Below, in pieces: positions 49,078 through 60,902 of a DNA stretch of 64,000 nucleotides. This DNA comes from Aquila chrysaetos chrysaetos. Lineage: Eukaryota > Chordata > Aves > Accipitriformes > Accipitridae. Position 1 is the first letter of the stretch, and every line of letters begins with the position of its first letter. The notes under the pieces are model-generated. The model was not told the origin of the DNA, did no database searches, and saw only the letters and a program-made list of their open reading frames with translations. The position numbers were made by a program, and so were the translations under genes. The DNA is taken from contig NC_044030.1 in the NCBI RefSeq assembly GCF_900496995.4, positions 77,850,017 to 77,914,016 on the forward strand. The letters are read 5' to 3'.

Positions 49078-50829
49078 GTGCAGACACATTCAGTGAGGGG
49101 AGCACTCCAAGCCAGTTGCCCTGGGGGAAAAGCCTATTATTTTTTCCTAATGCCAGCCAGCCACTAGCTCTCTTTTCATTAGGGTTTCATACAAACTTGC
49201 TCAGAGGGTTATTCAGGGGACAATTGTGCAGACTGCAGACTCTAAGGGGTAGCGGATCCCATCACAGTGCCCACGCAGGCAGCAATGCAGCTGCTCTACT
49301 TCCACCTTGCAGGCTAAGTGGATGTGACCAGGGAGGGCAGGACACCCTTGCGGTGCTGGGCTGTGGAGCGTGTTGTTGCTACCTGTGGAGGAGCAGTTGC
49401 CAAATTTACTCCCTGGTCAGGTGTTTCTATGCTTGATCTCATCCAGCAGTCCTTGGTATTGTACAGCACCTGGAATCTTGCTGGCACTGGAGCCCGGCTG
49501 CATGTAGCTTAGCATCTCCAAGATTTTGGGGCCACATCAGTGTTTCTTGTGCTGCTCTTGTATTTTCTCTCGTCATTGTTTGCTCTTCTTATCCAAGAAC
49601 TTGTTCCCTGGTCACGCTGTTTGTTATGTGGTAATCAGCCCTGTCCTTCACCCACTGCAGGTCCGGCAGCACCTTTTAATCTCCACATGTTTACCTTTAG
49701 GGTGTCTCCATTGCCGAGGCAGCTTTTTTCAGCCCTGGGGAAGCAGCAAGGGGAGAGGGGAGGCTGTTCAACCAGCTTAGTCATCACTTTGCTACTGCAT
49801 CAATCCCCCTGCGGGCCAAAATTAGGCATCAGGCTTTGCAGAAAACGTGTGATTGGGTTTAAATTCCTGAGCTCAGAAACTAAAACCAAACCACAGTGAG
49901 AACAAACAGGGAGCACTGGGTTCCCCCTAGATGTCCTTATGCTTGAGCTTCCGTGAGATGTTTCTCAAGGTCTTCTCCACTGAGAAACAGGCAGATTTTC
50001 CTAACTGGCATGGCTCTGGGAATGAAGATTTTAGGAAAATGACAGTGCAAGAGAGAGTGGGTATTTGCAGGGTGGGAGACCTGCTGGAAACAGCTCACTG
50101 TGATGGCCAGGGAGCTTCAACTCTTCTGCCCGGGCTTCCCTTTGGCCTCAGTGCCCAAAGACACACGCCAAAGTGGATGGGGGCAGCTGCATGTCCACTG
50201 CTCGCCCCTAAGCAATGCTGGCAACCAGGAGGTTTTCTGCTCTTCTTCCTCACTGGAGTTTCGTCCTCCTGTGGCTGATAACTTTATCTGCTCTCCTAGG
50301 TGGGACACAAGCCACTTCAAGAAGACAGGAGGAGTCCAGAGAGGCAGCTACATCATCCACCCTGAGTTTATGTCGGAGGCTTACTCTGCACCATGGCACT
50401 GGTGAAGAGCAAAGATGGGCTTTCATTAAAACTGGCTTGGGCAACTGTTCCTCTCAGATGCTTTCCTACAGGCTGGGGAAGTTCCCGGGGAGGGGCGAGA
50501 AACCTCTGCGACTGCTGGCTTGGTGGGCACTTCAACAGCCCTCAGGGGCTGGTACCCTGCCCACCACCTGCAAGCTGGAGACCAAGAAAGCACGCAAGGA
50601 AAAGCTCTCAGAGCGTAGTAACACAGCCAGAAATAGAAGCAGTTGTTGATACCCGTGTTTGTCAGCTTTGCGCTGGGCTGCTTAGGACGTGCTTGCTTTT
50701 GCCAAGTTATCTAGGAAGAGCTGCCATCCATCTGGGATACCGAGCAGGGACGAGGGCTAAATAAGGAGGGGGATTTGAAAGCAGCGCATAACTAATGAAG
50801 GCATGAAATGCCTTTCTCTGACTACGATC
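49078..50829. other. SPMIP6 3' UTR and intergenic sequence
   Basis: No AATAAA close after the SPMIP6 stop; an ATTAAA occurs only at 50,425-50,430. No other gene or repeat seen. Confidence 0.5.
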
Positions 50830-51141
50830 CGGGAGCCCGCTGTCAGCGGGGAACACCACCCGGCGCCTTCCGCATGTGCTGCAGATCATAAACCCGCGAG
50901 GCTGCGGTCCCCACGGGAGGGATGCTCCAGCACAGAGGCACCTGGTGCTCCACGCTCCCGTGGGGCATCACCCCAACCCTGCTTGGGACAGGAAAAAAAA
51001 AAACCAAACAAACCAAATCATCCCGGCCCCAAAGCATCCCGCCGCAGCCCCACCAGTGCCAAACCCCAAGCGCCCCCAGCACGGCCCCAGGGGTACCCCC
51101 ACCCCCAAGTCCCCCCGGGGCATCCCCAGCCGCTCCAGCCC

Positions 51142-51179
51142 GGGGGGGGGGGGGGGGGCACACAAACACACACACACAC
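51142..51179. repeat. Poly-G (17) followed by CA repeat
   Basis: Seventeen G, then CACACAAACACACACACACAC-type repeat, ending just before the ZNF143-type site. Both blocks are unstable in length. Confidence 0.9.
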
Positions 51180-51182
51180 CGA

Positions 51183-51197
51183 ACTACATCTCCCAGC
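51183..51197 (+). promoter_or_regulatory. ZNF143/THAP11-type site
   Basis: ACTACATCTCCCAGC matches the common core-promoter motif ACTACAnnTCCCAGC bound by ZNF143 and THAP11. It sits at the upstream edge of the densest CpG block, about 190 bp before the exon 1 donor, a typical position relative to a TSS. Confidence 0.75.
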
Positions 51198-51249
51198 GGG
51201 GAGCGCCGCGCCGGGGCGGGCCGGGGGGGGGGCCGGGCCGGGGCTGGAA

Positions 51250-51383
51250 CCGGGGCGGGGCGGCGGGGAGAGCCCAACCCCGGAACCGCTGCGGGCCGCC
51301 GCCTGCGCCCAGCCCCCGGTTCTCCCCGCCCCGTCCCCGGTGCCCGGTGCCTCGGAGAGCCCAGCCATGGCCCGGCGATGCCG
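51250..51383 (+). other. MYORG: Probable MYORG exon 1 (5' UTR with upstream ATG)
   Basis: The 3' boundary is a strong donor, CCG|GTAAGT, at 51,384. The 5' boundary is approximate because no TSS can be read. An ATG at 51,367 lies in a strong Kozak context (G at -3, G at +4) and is open to the donor. Splicing to the acceptor before 58,621 is inferred. Confidence 0.55.
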
Positions 51384-54300
51384 GTAAGTTTGCTGGCTCC
51401 CGGGGCTGCCCTCCGGGGAAGGATGCAGCAGCCCCCGGGGCAGGTTTGGGGTGTGCATCGCCGGCATGGGGAGCTGGAGGTGATGGTGGGGGGGGTGAGG
51501 GGGTGCCGGGGCTGGAGGCAGGGAGGGGGGTGCCCCGTCCCGCAGACCCCAGGGTGCAGCCGGCGGCAGGGACAGGCTCGGAAGGGCGAACGGGGAGCGG
51601 GGTGTCGGTGCAAACCCGCGCCCTGACCTTGGGGTGCAAGGCTTTCGCGCTGCGCCCGCGCAAGTTTTTTTTCTTGCGATGGGTAGGAGTCTCGCCGCCT
51701 GGAGAAGGTTAAGGGAGCCCGGAGACACGTCCCCGGCTCCACTTGCAAGGTGCAGCTTCAACTTTTGCCGCTAGACAGATGTTTGGCAGCGACGAGTTAA
51801 GCAGATGGGTTTACGCCGCGCGTTGTGCAATGCACTGGGTTGGGTTTGGAGTGGTTTCTGGGACAGACCCTCCATCAGCAAGTGCCGGCAGTGGCGACGG
51901 GCGGCCACAGCTGTTTTAGAAAGCGCAGATCCTTCTTTCTCTTTTCCCTCTCCCTCCTGGGAGACGTGATGCCCAAAGGGCACAGTGGGCACCCACAGCC
52001 CAGTGGGGTAAAAGGGTCGGGAGGTTGTGCCTGCATGGCTGGATCTGCAGGTGGAAGAGCTGCCAGGGAGCACCTTAAGGGATTGATGATTGCATTTGGC
52101 CCAAGGCTGTCCAGCATCATCGGCTATTGGATACAGACGGAAATTCACGATCCTGAGTCGCCAGCCCAGCAACGTGAGCCATCCCCCACTCTCTGGAGCT
52201 GCCAGTACCTGGAGTTTCATGGTGTCTCAATGTCTGGAAAATCACAGGGACCATGCCAGAGGGATGTGCTTAGGTTTCCATTTATTCCCCATATCGTGTT
52301 GTAGTACTTGTTGAGGTGGGCTCAGGTTTCAGCCTGCCTCAGCATCCGAAATGCTGAGCACTCCCAAAGTGCTGAATCAGCTCTTGTAAGAAAGGATCTG
52401 GGCGGGGGGGGGCGAAATGGGGCACAGGGTCCCGCTGTGGGGCAGTTTGTCTTGGAGGATGGAGATGAGCAGGAGCAAGATTAATGCCCGTGGGAGCACT
52501 GGGGAGAGAGGCTGTTGGAGTGATAGGGTGGTAGATGAAGCACAACTTGTCCCAGCAGGAATTGGGCTGGGAGACGAAAAGACAGCGGCAAGGACACCAA
52601 AATCTTTGTGGCTGTGTGTCTTATACATGGCAAATGAAATAGGCTAATAGTGGACCAATGCCTCGCACCAGGGTATCATACAGTTGCCCTCTGGACCAGC
52701 TCTGCTGGGCCATGTCCCTGCCTGGTGCTGGCTCCTTCAGTGTGAGCAATGAAAGTACTGCAGTTCTTGCTCTCGGGTTGTTGTTTTTTTTTCCTCTGGT
52801 ATTTGGTGATTTTCTTTCGCCGCTGGTTGGGCACGAGCTGGGTGGTTTGAGTGGATACCTCTCCAAGAGCTGCTGGCCGCGCAGGTGCTGAGGAGCTGAC
52901 TGCTGGGCTCTGGGTTACCCCGTGGAGCACAGCTTTAGGGCCAGGCTGCCTCCTGCTCCCTCAGGGGCTGTAGAACATCTCCGTGGTGGACACAGAGATG
53001 TACTTGAAGGGAGGGCACCAGAGCTTTCTCTCCCATGTGTCGCTGTACTTTGATACAGGTGGACCAGGAGAGCTCGCTTTGTTTTGAAGTCTCCACAAAT
53101 CTTTGCGGCTCAGACAAATTCAGGCACTGTGATGTGCCTCCAGGCAAGGGAAAGCGAGAGCCTTTGGTCATGGTTTAGTCATTAGCCTGCAGCACCGCAA
53201 GCGGTGTGCAGGGTTAGAGTGAAAACCCAGCTTATTAAAACTTCATATTGCTAATTAGCACAGGGTGAAGAACAAAGAAAGATGATGTTGTAAAAGGGGA
53301 ATTGTCAGGGGTGTTAAATATTAAGTCATCTGCTGCCGGAATTGACTCCCAGTGGCTTTTTTGTATTCATGGTCAGACACTGGATGAGGTGTCTACATGG
53401 GTTTGGAGCATCACTGGACACTGCCAGCTTTAAGGGACATAACTGGGCTGTAAAGTGATGATTCCTACAATACAGGTAAAACTATTTAAGGCTGGGCAGA
53501 GCTAATGCCACAGCTTCAAATCTCCTGTCTGCTCTTGCAGACAGAGCGAGGTGCTTGCACCACGTCTGCACTTTGCAGGTGAGCTCTGTATTCATGTGGC
53601 CCCCTTGGATTTGGGGTTTATCCTCTGGGTGCCCAGTGCTGTTTAATCCTGGCTTACGAACCAGCCAGCAGCAGTGGGGCTGCTTGTTTCTTTTTGCTCA
53701 AGGAAGCCTCATTACTCTGCTGAATCATGACTCTGCTTAAAATCACAAGACTTGGGGAAGGAAAAAAAAAAAAAACCAAACAAACCCTGGGCTGGTTTTT
53801 GTTTTGCTTTCTGATTCTGGAGAGCCTGCAAATGCAGGAGGGGACAAGCCTTCGCCGGCCCTTCCTGCTCCCCTGGCAGGGAGGCGAGATGCCAGCCCGA
53901 ATCCCGCGACTCCGGGAGCTGGGGCTTGGCGAAGCGTGTGCCCTTCATGCCGTCACGATGCCTGCGGCAGCCACCTCTTGGCCGGGTGCCGCTGCCTCGG
54001 CACACCCTGACCGGAGGGTTGGCTGCTCACACATCCGTCACGGTGCCTTAGAAAACACACTGGTGACGTGCTGGGTCCCCTCCTCCTGCCTGTGGACACT
54101 TGCTGCTCGGGTTGCACCCAGCTCGTAGTCCCGAAACATCCCCATGCGGAGAGGATGAAGCTGACGGGGACGCGGAGATGTAGCAGCGCTTATTTTTTAG
54201 GTGCTTAAAAAGCCATCTGTGGCAGAGCCAGGTGGCAGGCAGGGATCCCCAGGAGGCGACGGTCGGGTAAGTACCGGCACCGTGCACCCGGTGGGATGAG

Positions 54301-57300
54301 CTGCCTCCTGGCCGGGGCTGTCCATATCCGACAGCTGGGTGCTATAGGGAATTTGCTGCCGTGTCTTGCCACGGAGGCAGCAGCCCCAACAGCAAGCGTC
54401 TTTGCAGGAGGTGCAGAGACCCGTCCCCACCCGCAGCCTTTCCCCGAGCCCCTCAGACCAGGCAGCCGGTCAGTCCCTGCTTCGCAGGGACACTGAAGGT
54501 GAGGGTCCCCTGGGAAGGAAGCACCGTGTCCCCCTCGCTGTCCCTGTCCTGCTAAGGCAGAGTCGCTGCCTGGACTCGGGTGCCAGGGGTCTGTGCCACC
54601 CACATTCACCCTGGGGTGGCTTCTGCACCGCGGGGATAAACCCAGGGTCCTGGTGTGATCCAGTGCGGTATTTTGGGGGATCCTTGCGGGTGGCTCTGCA
54701 CGGCTGGGGGAGGAATCGGTGCCTCTGACCCATGGGGGGGGCTGGGGTGTGGGGGGAGTAGCCCTGTGCTGGGGCTGCCACAGGGTGCCCCAGCCTGTCC
54801 CACCTGCTCCCATCAACACCAAGTGGCTGGAACAGTAATTTCACCCTTTATGACTCCAAAAATGCCTACAGAGAAATCAAGTGCTGCTGCAGAGCCCTCC
54901 AAGGGAAATTAAATTCCCAGGAAGGGTTTGCTCGTCCCCCATCTCAGGTTTGCAAAGTCCCTTTGGCAGGGCTGGTCCCCCACGGGGGATTGCAGTGTGG
55001 GCACGTGGAGGTTTTTTAGCCCCTGCAGCTGTTTTGCAGAGAAGTAATTTCCCCCTTAATGCCTTGCTCTTTTATGGGGTTGGAGATGCCTCCCGGTTAA
55101 ATCTCCTGGGTTTCCTTAGCTCGACTCCTGCCAAGATGTTTGGGGAGGAAGCGGCAGCACCTTGCACCGGAGGGGAGGGTTTCCCAGCATCCCAGCATGG
55201 GAAATGGGCTCATGTCCCCAGCACGAGCTTGGCCCCTGGCACGGGTCAGACCTGACTCCACCAGGGTGATCGGGACCAGTTAAATGTTATTGACCCTCTT
55301 TAAATGAATGTCCTAGTTGCAAAGTTGCTGGGGTTAGTGGTGCTGTGGGTCTCGCAGCCTGTGGTTAGCAGCGGTGTTGGTAAAAATAGAAGCGGTCAAA
55401 AAATGGATTTTTATTTTTACTCCGTAAAGTGTGTCCTGCTCGGATATTTTGCTTTTATCTCGAGTTGAAGCAAGGTGACTCACTGCTTCCACAGAACAGG
55501 AAGAAAAGGCTTTGTTTTGGGTCAGCAGGGAAGCTCCAGTGCAGCAAGCTACAAACATGCTGTTTGGCTTTGACACCCTCTGTTCCCATTTTCCCTTTTT
55601 TTTTTTTTTTTTGAGGTGTTAAAGGTCATCACAATGTCATCTTGGAGCAAAATAACAAGTTTGCATTCCAAAAAAAAATGTTGAAAGAGGCTTTGCATGA
55701 GCAGGCACCTCTGCGGGCTGCAGCTCATGAGTGCGAGAAGGCAGGCATCTCCAGGGAACTTGGGAGACTTACCTCTCACCTGGGACAAAGCCAAATCACC
55801 GACTGGAGAACGTACATTTTGTTAACAAGGCAAAAAAATAGAGGGACTGGGCGGGCACAGAGTGAGATCCTGTTTTTCAAGACCTCCCTGGCCCACTGGT
55901 GCGCTGGGTGATCCCTGCAAACACCCTTCTCAGCATCTTTGTTGGAGTGGTACCAGAGCGGGTGACGTCTGTTACCCCAGGGCACCACAGGGGTTTGATC
56001 CTGGCCCAGCCAGAATGACCAGAGCAAGATTAAATCCACCAGCTCAGACACGTGGCTTGCACATCCTTCCAAGGCAGATCAGTGTCCAAAGGCCACAGAA
56101 GGCTGGAAAACCTTTCTTAAAAAACACATTATTTTTCTACTGGCAGTGGCAGTGACAGCTCCTTCATGTATGTCCTGAGCTCCAGCCCATGGGGGGGAAA
56201 GAAAGAAACAGCCTAAAAATAGAGCAGCTTCGAAGTAGTTCATACATAATAAACTGGCCTCCTGAAAAAAGAGCCTAAAAGCCCTGGGAGCTACTGTCAA
56301 TTTTACATGGAGTGAGGAGGTGTCTGTCCCCACAGTGACAGTATTGGCCATTTCTTGGGCTTAAAATCCTAAATGAGAACTGGGAAATAAAACACCATTT
56401 ATTTCCTCTTTTTTTTCAGAAAACATGAAAACTCTAAAAAAATTTTTTTCCCAAATAATTTGCAAGTCCTGCTCAGTGGAAGCTGCATTTTATTTTTCCT
56501 TGAGCTTTGCAGTCCCCAGATAAGGCACCTGTAAGACACAGGCATGCCTCTGATAGTGACAGGTATTTGCATGTCTCTCTCTGGCATCCCAAAAATTTCT
56601 AGTGCTGAGAGGGAGGGAACTCGTTTGGGCTCAGCATACCCATCTGTATTTCCAGAACCATCCTGCCACTTGTGGCTTCACTCAGCTGTGCTGGTTTTGG
56701 TTTCTGCAAACCTTCCTCCCTGCCATCCCCGGTACAATCCTGGGCTGCTTCTGATTCCCCCCAAAGCCAAGGAGGGGTTGATAGAGGGACGAAGGTTTAT
56801 CCCAAACACAGCATCTTCGCACCACCGTCTCCTCCCTGCCTTTATTGCCCAATTTTTGCTGGGCTCAGCTGGGCTCGCATCACACGTGCTGGTGGGTGAG
56901 GGCCCCGTTCCCCTCCTGGGGGGCAGGATCTGGCCCTGGGTGACACAGTTGGGGTGGTTGGAGCTGCTCCCATCCCGTGCCGGAGTTCCCCGCCGGCGAG
57001 TGAGGGCTCCGTGGGACTTGGCCATGGGACAAGCAGTTTAGCTAAACCTATCGCCTGTTCAGGCTAATCGCTTCCTAATGCCGCTATAATCCCATTTAAA
57101 GCAACTGGCAGCCTAGAAAGTTACTGGCTCCCAGGGGAAGGTTAAAATGACCCGGCCAGCAACCAGAAAGTTCCCCCAGCTGCAAGGTCTGGTCCAATAC
57201 ATGCTTCAAGTTGAATATAAAATGCTGTATGTTTTGTTGAGCCTGCGCACAGATGCTGCTCTGGGTTTACACCTGAGCAGCAGGGTTTAGGTGGTTCTCA

Positions 57301-58620
57301 GGATCTCAGGACCCCTTTCTGCTTTACTTGTTCCTTTTTGGGGGACTACGATCTGTTCGAGGTGCAGAGGAAAATGTGCTCCGGCTTGTCACGCCTGTGG
57401 CAGGGAGAGGGTTCGGTGTTTCATTCTGGATCTTTTTCTTTTTTTTTTAAAAAGAAACCAACCGCTTTAGAGGGAGTTGCTGCAACCAGCTTCGTTTATG
57501 CCCAAAAAGAGGGTTATTTTTCCTCCGCTTTGCCCAGAGCTGGCAGACTTACAGCCCCAGGGCTTGGGGAGGAGGTAGCATGCTGGTGTTTGCTGGCGCT
57601 AGGCAGGTACTGGCCAGCTGGTCTGCTGCTCCTCTCCTTCCCCTGCTCTTCCTGCAGCCGGGTTTGTTTCTCACTCTCCCGTGTCCTTACTTTACTTTTC
57701 CCCTTTGGATCCCCGGCGCTGTGCTTGGCCGAGCCCAGCCAGCCCGCAGCCAAGGAAAAGCCATTAGGCTCTTGGCACAGACCGCTTCCCCGGGGCCATG
57801 CACAGGGGGAGCGGGCTGGAGCCAAAATGCAGCCCAGAGCCCTTTGGGGGTCCTGCACCGCTCACTCCCAACAAAATTAGCTTTTCTCCCACCTGGAGCC
57901 GTTGCAGGGGTCTGTGAGCATGGCAGGAGCGAGCCGCTCTCCTCCTGCTCAGGGCTGCTGGCACAGTACCTCCTGCAGCCATGCGTTGCTGCACGGTGCA
58001 CCCGCTACGTGCCCCCCAAAACCCACCACAACCCACTGGTGCCTCAGCCCCATTTGGCCATCCGGGAGCTGCGGAGAAGCAGGGATTTACCCACCTTTGC
58101 AGCAAAGCGTTGCCCAGCTGGGGCATGCTGGGGATGGGGAGGGGACGGGGCTGCGGGTGAGCTGAGTTAAATCTGCCAGGGAGGCAGTTTGATTAAAATT
58201 AGGAGCGGCTGCCTGGAATTCATTACGTGGTGTCTTTTAAGGCTCTTAGTTAGCCCTGTGCCTTAAAGGTACTGTCAGTGGGCTGATCTAGCTCCTGCTC
58301 AGCCTCCTCCTAGCCCCTCCCAGTCTCCACTCCTGCCTCACTGAAAATCTTCCCCACAAAAATAATTAATTATGGCAATGATATGGTCCTTACTGCCCTG
58401 GGGTGGTTCTCCACATGGGGCTCAGGCTGTTCTCCGCACGTGTTGTCTGCCCCGGGTAATTGGAGATGGTGTCTGGTACTTGGCGTACGGCACCTGGCAC
58501 GTCGCAGCCTGGCAGCGGGGGGCCGGGGGGAGCTGCTGAAATTGAGACGGCAAATGGATGACAAGCCGTCCCTTGATTCGGAGGTTCTTCTGAGACTATT
58601 TATATACTCCTCTTTTTCAG
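51384..58620 (+). other. Presumed MYORG intron 1
   Basis: About 7.2 kb between GTAAGT and CTCTTTTTCAG. Contains A runs near 50,990-51,005 (just upstream) and 53,762-53,774, each followed by CCAAACAAACC, a poly-T run at 55,597-55,612, and a block near 57,030-57,250 that includes the palindrome GTTTAGCTAAAC (57,036-57,047). No coding exon was recognised. Confidence 0.6.
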
Positions 58621-58757
58621 AGACGGGTGCTCTGGGACTCGGTGGAGGTGGGAACTCTCCTAACAGTCCGTTTTCTTACGCTGAGAGCCCCAGGCTTGCT
58701 GCAAAGAGATCTTCCTTCCCGCTCCTCTGCAAAAAGCTCTAGAGAAAACCGAGCACC
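58621..58757 (+). other. MYORG: MYORG 5' UTR part of coding exon
   Basis: Follows a pyrimidine-rich acceptor, CTCCTCTTTTTCAG. It is non-coding in the MYORG frame: TAG at 58,740-58,742 is in frame, five codons before the ATG. Confidence 0.7.
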
Positions 58758-60794
58758 ATGTACACCTTCCTGCCAGAGAACTTCACACCGGTGAAGCAGA
58801 AGCCCTCCAAGGAGCTGAGGCCCATGCTCGGGGCCATCTTGCTGGGCCTCATCCTGTTCATTGCCGCGGTGGTGGCCTGGTGCTACTACACGGTGTCCCT
58901 GCGGAAGGCGGAGCGGCTCAAGACGGAGCTGATGGACCTGCGGGCGGATGGCTTTGTCATCAGGAACCAGCACGGGGAGGTGGTCTTCCGCCTGGCCTTC
59001 CGCTCGGGCAGCCTTGACCTGGAGTCGTGCTCCAAGGAGGGCGAGATTTTGAGCTGCACACGGTCGGGCGGGGGGCCGCTCAACTTCTTCATCCAGACGG
59101 TGAAGCCCAAGGACACGGTGATGTGCTACCGCGTGCGCTGGGAGGAGCTGGCGGCCGGCCCGGCGGTGGAGCACACCATGTTCTGGGAGGACGCCCACTG
59201 GTACGGGGGCTCGGAGATGAGCACCCAGCACTGGCCCATCCGCCTGTCCGGCTACCAGGAGCCCGTGCCCTACGTGACGAGCGACGTCTACTCCTTCCGA
59301 GACAGCTTCGGCGGCATCCTCGAGCGCTACTGGCTCTCCTCCAAGGCGGCGGCCATCAAGATCAACGACTCCGTGCCCTTCCACCTGGGCTTCAACGCCA
59401 CCGAGCGTGCCCTCTTCTTCCAGGCCCGCTACAAGGACTCGCCCTACAAGCCCCCGCCGGGGCAGCAGCCCTTCCCCGAGCTCAGCTACCGCGTCTGCGT
59501 GGGCTCCGACGTCACCTCCATCCACAAGTACATGGTGCGCAGGTACTTCAACAAGCCCTCCAAGATCCCCGCCGAGAATGCCTTCCGATACCCCATCTGG
59601 TCCACCTGGGCCCTCTACAAGAACAATATTGACCAGGATAAACTCTTGCGGTTTGCCGAAAAGATCAAGAAGTACCGTTTTAACTGCAGCCACATTGAAA
59701 TCGATGACATGTACACGCAAGCCTATGGGGACTTTGACTTTGACCCCATCAAGTTCCCCAATGTAACAGAGATGTTTGCAAAACTGAGGGAAGATGGGTT
59801 TAAGGTCACCCTGTGGACTCACCCTTTCATAAACTACAATTCCTCCAATTTTGGGGTGGGAATTGAGCGTCAGCTGTTCATCAAGGAGCCATCGGGGCGG
59901 CTGCCAGCCATGGTGGAGTGGTGGAACGGCATCGGGGCCATCCTGGACTTCACCAACCCAGCAGCCCGGGACTGGTTCCAGAGCCACCTGCGCCAGCTCC
60001 GACACAAGTACGGCATCTCGTCCTTCAAGTTTGATGCAGGCGAGACCAGCTACCTGCCCAAGCAGTTCAGCACCTTCCGCCCACTCTCGGACCCCAGCAT
60101 CTGGTCACGGCGCTACACGGAGATGGCCATCCCGTTCTACGAGCTGGCCGAGGTGCGCGTGGGCTACCAGTCGCAGAACATCTCCTGCTTCTTCCGCATC
60201 ATTGACCGTGACTCTGTCTGGGGCTATGAGCTCGGCCTCAAGTCCCTCATCCCCACGGTGCTCACCATCAGCATGCTGGGGTACCCCTTCATATCCGCTG
60301 ATATGATCGGGGGGAATTTTTTCCCCAACAAGACGGAGGGGGCGGTGGAGATCCCCGACCGGGAGCTGTACGTGCGGTGGCTGGAGCTGTCAGCCTTCAT
60401 GCCCTCCATGCAGTTCTCCATCCCGCCCTGGCTCTACGACAAGGAGGTGGTGGAGATTGCGCAGAAGTTCACGGAGCTCCACGAGTCGCTGGTGGCCCCG
60501 CTGCTGCTGGAGCTGGCTGGGGAGGTCACCGACACGGGCGACCCCATCATCCGTCCCATCTGGTGGATCTCGCCCCGCGATGAGGCCACTCACAGGATTG
60601 ACTCCCAGTTCCTCATTGGGGACACCCTTATGGTGGCCCCTGTCCTGGAGATGGGCAAGCAGGAACGTGACGTCTACCTGCCGGCAGGCAAGTGGCGCAG
60701 CTACAAGGGGGAGTTGTTTGAGAAGACCCCAGTGCTGCTCACGGACTATCCCGTTGACCTGGACGAAGTCGCCTATTTCCTCTGGGTTTCCTAA
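58758..60794 (+). CDS. MYORG: MYORG, GH31-family ER glycoside hydrolase (type II membrane protein)
   Basis: A single uninterrupted 678-codon frame. The product starts [20 protein letters not shown], has one membrane segment at about residues 23-44, then a lumenal glycoside hydrolase family 31 region. Catalytic motifs are visible: FKFDAGE with the nucleophile Asp426, and [11 protein letters not shown] with the acid/base Asp483. These correspond to human Asp463 and Asp520 as I recall. The barrel also shows [25 protein letters not shown] and [14 protein letters not shown]. Several N-glycosylation sequons occur, for example Asn203, Asn213 and Asn309. Human MYORG has 714 residues and has been reported to act as an alpha-galactosidase in the ER; loss causes recessive brain calcification. 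The bird start aligns with an internal Met near human residue 35, and an in-frame stop lies upstream, so the shorter N-terminus is real for this exon. The stop is TAA at 60,792-60,794. All key residues are intact. Confidence 0.97.
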   Translation: MYTFLPENFTPVKQKPSKELRPMLGAILLGLILFIAAVVAWCYYTVSLRKAERLKTELMDLRADGFVIRNQHGEVVFRLAFRSGSLDLESCSKEGEILSCTRSGGGPLNFFIQTVKPKDTVMCYRVRWEELAAGPAVEHTMFWEDAHWYGGSEMSTQHWPIRLSGYQEPVPYVTSDVYSFRDSFGGILERYWLSSKAAAIKINDSVPFHLGFNATERALFFQARYKDSPYKPPPGQQPFPELSYRVCVGSDVTSIHKYMVRRYFNKPSKIPAENAFRYPIWSTWALYKNNIDQDKLLRFAEKIKKYRFNCSHIEIDDMYTQAYGDFDFDPIKFPNVTEMFAKLREDGFKVTLWTHPFINYNSSNFGVGIERQLFIKEPSGRLPAMVEWWNGIGAILDFTNPAARDWFQSHLRQLRHKYGISSFKFDAGETSYLPKQFSTFRPLSDPSIWSRRYTEMAIPFYELAEVRVGYQSQNISCFFRIIDRDSVWGYELGLKSLIPTVLTISMLGYPFISADMIGGNFFPNKTEGAVEIPDRELYVRWLELSAFMPSMQFSIPPWLYDKEVVEIAQKFTELHESLVAPLLLELAGEVTDTGDPIIRPIWWISPRDEATHRIDSQFLIGDTLMVAPVLEMGKQERDVYLPAGKWRSYKGELFEKTPVLLTDYPVDLDEVAYFLWVS

Positions 60795-60896
60795 CGGGCT
60801 CCTCCATCAGCTTTGGGATAACCATGCCTTACCTAGGACTTTGTAACAAATAATTCTTATTGCACATTTTGTTTTAGACTGGGGTTGAGTAAGGGA

Positions 60897-60902
60897 ATTA
60901 AA
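60897..60902 (+). terminator. Candidate proximal polyadenylation signal ATTAAA
   Basis: Common variant hexamer about 100 bp after the MYORG stop, followed by a GGGTAATTTTTTTT-type downstream element. Confidence 0.35.

Larger units (their letters stand above)
50830..51660 (+). promoter_or_regulatory. MYORG: CpG island, MYORG promoter region
   Basis: An abrupt rise in GC and CpG, densest from about 51,185 to 51,400. It includes GGGCGGGG Sp1-type boxes, the ZNF143/THAP11-type site and a likely first exon. Long open frames on both strands here follow from the GC content. It is placed upstream of MYORG by position and orientation; minus-strand transcription is also possible. Confidence 0.75.

Noticed and set aside
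50843-51748. Several open frames of 230-300 codons on both strands near 51 kb
   Set aside because: They are Pro/Gly/Arg-rich translations of a CpG island, overlap each other in every frame and match no known protein.
58617-60005. 462-codon minus-strand open frame
   Set aside because: Exact antisense shadow of the MYORG exon. G/C-ending codons remove stops on the opposite strand; no recognisable domain.
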